Origin: an uncultured Spartobacteria bacterium
GTDB taxonomy: Bacteria; Verrucomicrobiota; Verrucomicrobiia; Chthoniobacterales; Chthoniobacteraceae
Assembly: GCA_903916085.1 (NCBI GenBank)
Contig: CAIWVL010000163.1
Location: 1 to 34,786 of the forward strand
Direction: 5' to 3'
Length of the DNA stretch: 34,786 nt
The notes beneath the pieces are model-generated. The model was not told where the DNA came from, made no database searches, and saw nothing but the letters and a program-made list of their open reading frames with translations. The translations under genes and the position numbers were made by a program. Positions 30,121 to 34,786 of this stretch are shown piece after piece (the first letter of the stretch is position 1; each line of letters starts with the position of its first letter).

Positions 30121-31125
30121 TCATGCGCCACCTCGGTTCAGGGGCGGTGGACGAGCCTCAACTCGGGGCAACGCGCTAGTGGTCTGCCGCCGAAAAATCC
30201 AGGCAGCGTGGTCGGGACGGCCTCCCGGAAGAATACACTGTCGAGCCCAGCGTAAGGCGGCACCGGCTGTGGTGGCTAATCGAAGCGAAAACACACCAAA
30301 CAAACCATGATGTTTAAGAAAATAGCGATCCGCGCCTTGAAAAAACCACTCCCTCACAGCCTCTTTTTGATTACCACCACTCTCCCCCCCAAGGTGCGTG
30401 ACGGATGCTTCCGGCACCCAGTGAATCTCCCACCCAGCCTTATTGATCCGAAACTGCCAATCGGTCTCCTCGGCATACAGAAAAAAGTTTTCATCAAACC
30501 CCTGCGTCTGTTGCCAAACCTCTCTTCTGACCATTAGGCAGGCTCCGCTCAGCCAGTCAACCGCACCCGCCTTGAGCGCTTTGATAGCACCCAATTTTTG
30601 CAGTAGTCCAGAAATACCCAAGTTGTCGGCCCAAGCGCGCGCTGGACTTGGAAATGGATACCGTGATTCCTGGAACGTGGCATCACGATTTAAGAGGCGA
30701 GGGCCGACGACCCCCACGCTTGGATGGGCCTGAAGATAGTTGCGCAGAACTTCTAGTGCTCGATCTCCAACAAAGGCGTCGCTGTTTACCAACGCGATAA
30801 AAGGCGCGGTTGTGACACTGAACCCGTGGTTGTTGGCGGCACCGAATCCTCTGTTGCTTGTTAAGGGCTCGACGCGAAGTTTCTGAGGTTGCCCCAGTTG
30901 AATCCGAGCCCACAGGCACAGGGCATCAAGCGACCCATCGCTCGAAGCGTTATCTACGACACAAACCGTTGCCACGGAGGCATCAAGAAAAGCATTTTCT
31001 ACGCAGCGTAAAGTTAGGTCCAAGGTGTTGAAACTAACAATCACTACATCGACGGCATCGATGGCATCCACCGCACTTGAGGCGCTTAGCGCGCAGACTC
31101 GTGAACCCCTGGCTGTTCCTTCCAC
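30121..31125 (-). CDS. GT2-family glycosyltransferase
   Basis: GT-A fold, family 2 glycosyltransferase of 334 residues, rhamnosyltransferase-like. Features are VDVVIVSFNTLDLTLRCVENAF, VCVVDNASSDGSLDAL, SNRGFGAANNHGF, FIALVNSDAFV (DxD-equivalent NSD), DWLSGACLMVRREVW and GFDENFFLYAEETDWQFRINKAGWEIHWVPEASVTHLGG (ED-W-R catalytic segment). A basic tail follows the catalytic domain. GTG 31125 is supported by an unusually strong Shine-Dalgarno, GGAAGGAGGT, six bases before it, although the gene then overlaps the preceding glycosyltransferase by 40 bases. The overlap suggests translational coupling in an operon running from 32408 to 26232. Confidence 0.92.
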   Translation of the reverse strand: MEGTARGSRVCALSASSAVDAIDAVDVVIVSFNTLDLTLRCVENAFLDASVATVCVVDNASSDGSLDALCLWARIQLGQPQKLRVEPLTSNRGFGAANNHGFSVTTAPFIALVNSDAFVGDRALEVLRNYLQAHPSVGVVGPRLLNRDATFQESRYPFPSPARAWADNLGISGLLQKLGAIKALKAGAVDWLSGACLMVRREVWQQTQGFDENFFLYAEETDWQFRINKAGWEIHWVPEASVTHLGGESGGNQKEAVREWFFQGADRYFLKHHGLFGVFSLRLATTAGAALRWARQCILPGGRPDHAAWIFRRQTTSALPRVEARPPPLNRGGA

Positions 31126-32408
31126 GGTTGACCTCCTTCCATCTCAGGCGTCCAATGCTCCGAAGTTGTTGTGTGCCCCCAATTTTCCGGGCGAGGTTCC
31201 CGGACTGGCTGCGTGGAGCGACGCGGACGCGGTACCGGGCGCCCCAACCAGCCTTGCTGCCGGAATACCTCTAGCAGTTGGTCTGCGCGCGCCTTCCAAG
31301 AGTTGGCCTCCGCCTCCTTGATGCGAACGGAAGCGCGCGAACCGTCCTCGCGCAGAGCGGCAGCACAGGCTGCGATAAACGCGCCGGGGCCGGATCCCAG
31401 ATGGCAGAGGTGCGCCATTTCTCGAAAACCCGCGACAGGGGTAGCCGCAACGGGCTTACCACTGGCAAGATACTCCCAAAGCTTGATGGGATTCAGGCTT
31501 TCGGTAAACGGCGTGCAAAGGTGCGGCAGAATGCACACGTCGAATCCGCGAATCACCTCTGGCACAGACTCATAGTGCACAGCTGGTCTGATCTCCACAT
31601 TAGGCACAGAGAGAAGCTTTTCTCGTTCGTTTGCGGAAAAGAGATCAGGCCCACAGAGAACCACCTTTCCCCGAGGCCAGGCTCGGGCGAGGGCCGCCAC
31701 AAGGCCTAGATCGAGGCGATCTCCGTGGAGAGTGCCCACATATCCGAACACGGGAGCGTTTGTGGTGCTTGGACTAACAGCTTTAGAGGAACCTTCGGAC
31801 GTGTCCCTGCAGGAGAGGTAGTGAGCTGGGTCTACGCCGTTTTGAACTCTCACGATGTTGCGACACATTAAATTTCGCGATTTTTCAAGCGCCGCTGAGC
31901 AGACAACAACCAAGTCAGCCCTTGAGCAAAGGGCATTGTCGGCTGAGCGAATGCGGTCGCGTTCGGCTACGCCGATTGCAGGCATGAGGGTCCAGTCATC
32001 GGTGATGTCATAGATAACGGCACGCTCCTGAAGGCGGCCCACGAGCGGAGCCGCGAAATGATCGTTAATCCAAAGCAGCGGCGAGCGAAGGCCCGCTTTC
32101 GCTGTAGCCTTACGGATTTGGCCTTCTAACAAGCTAAGGTTTATTTTCCGGCACAGTGCGAGGGAATTGGGGAGTGGCTTAAAAGGGTTAAGAAAGGAGA
32201 GGCCAAGAAAATCAAGGCTTGGACGGAAGCCTGGTTGACGGAAGGCGGCAGCCGAACGAGTGCGCACGGCGTTAGAAAAGTCGCGGGAACGTCCGACGAA
32301 GAGCATTCGCATGCTGGGAAAGCGGCGAAGCCATTCGGCGCATAAGAACTGATTGCGCCGCCAGACTCCGTCCCAGTTTTCCAACGAAATAAAAATAACA
32401 TCCCGCAT
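31086..32408 (-). CDS. GT1/TuaH-like glycosyltransferase
   Basis: GT-B fold glycosyltransferase of 440 residues with the N-terminal pattern DVIFISLENWDGVWRRNQFLCAEWL and the middle PLLWINDHFAAPLVGRLQERAVIYDITDDWT, which resembles TuaH-type teichuronic acid glycosyltransferases. The donor domain shows NIVRVQNGVDPAHYLS, APVFGYVGTLHGDRLDLGLVAALA, VVLCGPDLFS, and the PIKLWEYLASGKPVAATPVAGFREM segment in place of a classical E-x7-E. The C-terminal tail is Pro/Arg-rich and of low complexity (GRPVPRPRRSTQPVREPRPENW), which is unusual. It is the first gene of the glycosyltransferase cluster. Its end overlaps the GT2 gene by 40 bases. A candidate promoter with an 8-base G tract lies about 100 bases upstream. 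Confidence 0.87.
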   Translation of the reverse strand: MRDVIFISLENWDGVWRRNQFLCAEWLRRFPSMRMLFVGRSRDFSNAVRTRSAAAFRQPGFRPSLDFLGLSFLNPFKPLPNSLALCRKINLSLLEGQIRKATAKAGLRSPLLWINDHFAAPLVGRLQERAVIYDITDDWTLMPAIGVAERDRIRSADNALCSRADLVVVCSAALEKSRNLMCRNIVRVQNGVDPAHYLSCRDTSEGSSKAVSPSTTNAPVFGYVGTLHGDRLDLGLVAALARAWPRGKVVLCGPDLFSANEREKLLSVPNVEIRPAVHYESVPEVIRGFDVCILPHLCTPFTESLNPIKLWEYLASGKPVAATPVAGFREMAHLCHLGSGPGAFIAACAAALREDGSRASVRIKEAEANSWKARADQLLEVFRQQGWLGRPVPRPRRSTQPVREPRPENWGHTTTSEHWTPEMEGGQPWKEQPGVHESAR

Positions 32409-32706
32409 AAGCTGCAGGCCACGGCCTGAATTTTAGGTTTTTAGAGATGAACTGCTACCAACAGTCCCTCCCACCTACTTGTTACGGAACTGGGCGGGCG
32501 CTTGGTTTCATAAAAGTCCCCCCCCACTGCACAAAATCACGTGCGCACCAAGCATCACAAACACACCAAGACGCGCCCTGAACTTGTACAAACCAGCCCG
32601 TGGCAACCAGATGGCCATCCTGCCAGGAGCATTCCTGGTGGGGGGTCAGTATAATTTCGAGCCTGAGCAGCCCAAGCCCCTAGAGCGGACCAGGGGAGTG
32701 CGCCCT
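32409..32706. other. Intergenic region before the glycosyltransferase cluster
   Basis: 298 bases between the Fur-family stop and the first glycosyltransferase start, both on the minus strand. It should contain the promoter of the cluster. A C8 run is at 32518-32525. A plus-strand open frame of 95 codons (32479-32766) runs into the Fur gene antisense and is not supported. Confidence 0.5.
32507..32534 (-). promoter_or_regulatory. Weak candidate promoter with G8 spacer for the glycan cluster
   Basis: On the minus strand TTGTGC (32534-32529) and TATGAA (32512-32507) are separated by 16 bases that contain eight consecutive G (C8 on the plus strand, 32518-32525). The matches to consensus are only three and four of six, so this is tentative. 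It lies about 100 bases before the first glycosyltransferase. Confidence 0.25.
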
Positions 32707-33180
32707 CTAGCGGGAGCCTGCTGCGAGCCTGGTTTGACAGCAAACGCAGGTGCCAAAGAGTTCTAAGGTGTGGGTCACGTTGGTGTATCCCATTTGCCGG
32801 ACAAGACGCTCTAGTCCGGCGGCAAAACAGGCGTCGAGAGTCTCCACGCTGGAGCATTGTCGACAGATAACATGATGATGGTGATGTTCACCCGTATTGA
32901 ACTCAAAGCGGTATGTGCCATCCCCAAAATCACAGCGTCTCACCAGATGAATTTCTTCCAAAGCCACCAGGGAACGATACACGGTGACGGGATCGCACAT
33001 ACCTGAGGGAAGACGCCGGTGGAGTTCATCTGCGCTGAAAGGCCCGTGTTCGTGAATGAGAAGATCCAAAAGCGCCCGTCTGGGGGCGGTGATTCTGTAG
33101 CCTGCTTTTTTTAGGGTCAGCAAAGCATGGTTCAAACGTTCGCTGGCACAGGCCGGAGAAGCGTCGTGAGAAGCATCCAT
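32707..33180 (-). CDS. Fur-family metal-responsive transcriptional repressor
   Basis: A 157-residue metalloregulator of the Fur/Zur/PerR family. The winged-helix DNA-binding domain covers about residues 15-85 (LLTLKKAGYRITAPRRALLDLLI, FSADELHRRLPSGMCDPVTVYRSLVALEEIHLVRRCDF, with the recognition helix at VTVYRSL). The dimerisation and metal domain has RFEFNTGEHHHHHVICRQC (His cluster and first CxxC) and a second Cys group, FGTCVCCQTRL. Both Cys pairs of the structural zinc site are present. Whether it senses Fe, Zn or Mn cannot be decided from sequence. It is the last gene of a compact minus-strand set with VOC, trpF and a holin-like gene, starting 17 bases after the VOC stop. Confidence 0.92.
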   Translation of the reverse strand: MDASHDASPACASERLNHALLTLKKAGYRITAPRRALLDLLIHEHGPFSADELHRRLPSGMCDPVTVYRSLVALEEIHLVRRCDFGDGTYRFEFNTGEHHHHHVICRQCSSVETLDACFAAGLERLVRQMGYTNVTHTLELFGTCVCCQTRLAAGSR

Positions 33181-33197
33181 GCGGTCCGCAGCGATGA

Positions 33198-33548
33198 CTA
33201 CCGGTGGCGCGCCCTAGTCAACATGATCTCGTTGCCCTCAGGATCTACACACATTGCGAGGTGGGCGGGTTCTTCGGGGGTATCGACAGGATCCCTTAAC
33301 ACGATTCCGCCGTGGCTTTTAATAAGAGCGCAGCCCTCAAACAGGTCTGCGACTTGGAAGGCTAGTCCGGTCCATGTTCTCTCTGATTCTCCTCCAGAAT
33401 GGATGCCGATGATGGAATTGGCGATGCGCAGCTCGCATACCACTTCGTTCTCACGGACGATTTCGGCATCAAAAACTTCACGGTAGAAGCGTGCTGCGCG
33501 CCCCATGTCTTTTGCCCAGATGATGTACTTCAGCCGTTCCACGTGCAT
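33198..33548 (-). CDS. VOC-family (glyoxalase/dioxygenase superfamily) protein
   Basis: A 116-residue single-module vicinal oxygen chelate protein. Visible are MHVERLKYIIWAKDMGRAARFYREVFDAEIVRE at the N-terminus (the beta-alpha-beta start with the FY motif), LRIANSIIGIHSGG, GLAFQVADLFEGCALIKSHGG and the C-terminal LAMCVDPEGNEIMLTR with the metal-ligand Glu in the conserved DPxGN-x-E segment. Proteins of this type include glyoxalases, resistance proteins and uncharacterised enzymes; the function here is unknown. ATG 33548 is chosen because upstream in-frame sequence to 33752 overlaps trpF and does not match the family. It sits between trpF and the Fur-family gene. Confidence 0.88.
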   Translation of the reverse strand: MHVERLKYIIWAKDMGRAARFYREVFDAEIVRENEVVCELRIANSIIGIHSGGESERTWTGLAFQVADLFEGCALIKSHGGIVLRDPVDTPEEPAHLAMCVDPEGNEIMLTRARHR

Positions 33549-33597
33549 TTGTCGAAGGTAGCTCAAGTAGCGACGAATTCCAGAGAAGAAGTAGAGA

Positions 33598-34308
33598 TCA
33601 GGTGAGAGTGACTGGAGGTACCGCGACAGCCTGCACGAAGGCATGCATTTTTTGTGCATCCTTACGCCCAGGTGAGGCCTCGACACCGCTGGCAACGTCA
33701 ACAGCGTAAGGGCGAACACGTTGTACTGCCTCGGCAACATTCTCAGGCTCAAGGCCTCCAGCGAGGGTGATGCTCAAATTTGGGCAGGCAGCGACTGCCT
33801 CAGCTGCAAGGCCAAGGTCGAGTCGCGCCCCGGTGCCGCCAAAGGCCCCTGGCACAGAGGCGTCTAAAAGAATCTGTCGGGTGCTCCAATTCGCTAGGCT
33901 GGCGGATTGAGTTGGATTCTCGAGCCGAATGGCGCGCACGAAGGAGTGACCTAGCGCAGCAAATTCCTCGCAGTACGCCATGGTTTCATCGCCATGAAAC
34001 TGGATCACATCGATGAAAGGAAGTGTCGCGATGCGACAGGCTTCTTGAAGGGGCAGATTCACGCACAGGGCGACTCGGGTGACAAAACTGGGGAGTGCTT
34101 TGATCCAGCCTGCGGCCTGATACAAGTCAAGGTAGCGCTTGCTGCCGGGCCAGGTGTTGAATCCGAGAGCATCCGCGCCTGCATGGATGGCGGCTTCTGC
34201 GTCCTGGGCAGTGGTGAGACCGCAAATTTTGACACGTACCCTTTGGGGACTTTGGGGACTTTGGTTAGACACGGTTGAGGAGAGAGACTGCTGCGAAGAA
34301 AGGCTCAT
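33598..34308 (-). CDS. trpF: Phosphoribosylanthranilate isomerase
   Basis: Cytoplasmic (beta/alpha)8 enzyme of tryptophan synthesis that isomerises phosphoribosylanthranilate to CdRP. About 236 residues. Landmarks are RVRVKICGLTTAQDAEAAIHAGADALGFN (catalytic Cys in KICG), VALCVNLPLQEACRIA, DVIQFHGDET, QILLDASVPGAFGGTGARLDL (catalytic Asp and phosphate-binding GGTG), ITLAGGLEPENVAEAV and YAVDVASGVEASPGRKD (phosphate-binding, conserved SGVE...G.KD). The N-terminus has about 20 extra Ser/Gln/Pro residues, partly encoded by a short repeat of CTTTGGGGA near 34239-34264. The ATG at 34308 overlaps the upstream holin-like stop as ATGA. No other trp gene is in the window. Confidence 0.94.
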   Translation of the reverse strand: MSLSSQQSLSSTVSNQSPQSPQRVRVKICGLTTAQDAEAAIHAGADALGFNTWPGSKRYLDLYQAAGWIKALPSFVTRVALCVNLPLQEACRIATLPFIDVIQFHGDETMAYCEEFAALGHSFVRAIRLENPTQSASLANWSTRQILLDASVPGAFGGTGARLDLGLAAEAVAACPNLSITLAGGLEPENVAEAVQRVRPYAVDVASGVEASPGRKDAQKMHAFVQAVAVPPVTLT

Positions 34309-34703
34309 GGGACCTTGAGCATGGAACCATGGTAGGTGATCCAGTGCCAGTGCCCATCGTGGGTGCGGAACCGAGCGGAGGCAGCCCAAGTGAGTGAGGT
34401 TGCCACCAAAACTGCGACGGCAAGGGGACAGGGGTCGAGTTTACCCGAGACGGGCAAGCAGGTGGAAGCCGAGATGAAAAGGAAGGTGTTTAGCAGGGCT
34501 AAAGCCACGAGAAGCAGCCAAAGAACAGGGGTACCTTTAACGCCCAAGCGCAGCACTAGGGGACGGAGGAGAGCGTTCCAAAAACCCATCCAAAGAATCA
34601 CGAGAACCAATCCCAAGGGGCCGCCCACGCTCACTCCAGTCACGGCAAACACCCCCGCGCAGGCTAGGCCCGCAAACAACCAGCGTCCGGTAAACTCGGC
34701 CAT
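34305..34703 (-). CDS. Holin-like small membrane protein (phage holin 4 superfamily / YvlD-like)
   Basis: A 132-residue membrane protein with four hydrophobic segments: WLFAGLACAGVFAVTGVSVGG, LGLVLVILWMGFWNALLRPLVLRLG, VLWLLLVALALLNTFLFISAS, and AVAVLVATSLTWAASARF. The LxxLxNALLRPLV-type stretch is like the bacterial chromosomal 'phage holin family' proteins (PF04020), which are generally not phage-derived in context. Function is unknown. The TGA stop overlaps the start of trpF by the ATGA arrangement, so the two are probably translated together. ATG 34703 is chosen; the 80 bases upstream contain no obvious gene. Confidence 0.7.
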   Translation of the reverse strand: MAEFTGRWLFAGLACAGVFAVTGVSVGGPLGLVLVILWMGFWNALLRPLVLRLGVKGTPVLWLLLVALALLNTFLFISASTCLPVSGKLDPCPLAVAVLVATSLTWAASARFRTHDGHWHWITYHGSMLKVP

Positions 34704-34786
34704 GTTACAAACTTAGCACGGAACTCAAAGGTGGCAACGGAAGGTGCCTATGAAATTGAGAAACCATCCTCAAATCTACTCCCAGA

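Noticed and set aside
32479-32766. Plus-strand open frame of 95 codons before the Fur gene
   Set aside because: It runs into the antisense of the Fur gene, lacks a recognisable domain and has low-complexity composition.

Overview
The window looks like a chromosomal segment of a Verrucomicrobiota bacterium, most likely from the Opitutales side. This is an inference from gene content: a DUF1080 secreted protein, an esterase fused to an SMP-30 domain, a doubled nucleoside diphosphate kinase, a C-terminal Zn-ribbon coiled-coil protein, and an rpoA-rplQ pair. Moderately high GC and weak or absent Shine-Dalgarno sequences before most genes also fit. No tRNA, rRNA, CRISPR array, transposase or phage module was recognised.

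Layout. Positions 1-3145 (minus strand) hold trmL, a secreted DUF1080 protein and a UvrD/PcrA helicase cut by the window edge. Positions 3246-18396 (plus strand) hold a long co-directional series: a degenerate membrane nucleotidyl-cyclase-like protein, recR, corA, a secreted monoheme cytochrome, the esterase/SMP-30 fusion, a tandem NDK, a class I aminotransferase, rpoA-rplQ with a terminator, a lipoprotein, a two-gene permease (DUF318 plus DUF1980), a Zn-ribbon coiled-coil protein, and an outer-membrane beta-barrel with its own terminator. Positions 18475-22896 (minus) hold lspA, ileS (ATGA-coupled) and a rhomboid protease. Positions 23007-26217 are more accessory: an AT-rich methyltransferase, a structured convergent intergenic region, an MFS transporter and a small secreted protein made of six 16-residue repeats. 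Positions 26232-32408 (minus) form a cell-surface polysaccharide cluster with three GT4/GT1-like glycosyltransferases, an O-antigen ligase/polymerase-like protein and one GT2. Positions 32707-34703 (minus) hold a compact set: holin-like membrane protein, trpF, VOC protein and Fur-family repressor.

The most interesting signal is an 11-G tract (17692-17702) lying exactly in the spacer between a good -35 (TTGACC) and a plausible -10 (TAAAGT) of the outer-membrane beta-barrel gene. This is the architecture of a phase-variable promoter. An 8-G tract early in a glycosyltransferase coding region (27190-27197), and another 8-mer in a weaker candidate promoter before the first glycosyltransferase (32518-32525), raise the possibility that surface structures here vary by slipped-strand mispairing. 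G7 tracts also occur in housekeeping genes, so only the 11-mer stands out clearly.

Other points worth attention are the YQGSR/WDG repeat protein, the NDK with a catalytically degenerate first domain, the cyclase-like protein with both metal-binding Asp positions replaced by Glu, and several palindromic intergenic elements that may belong to a dispersed repeat family.
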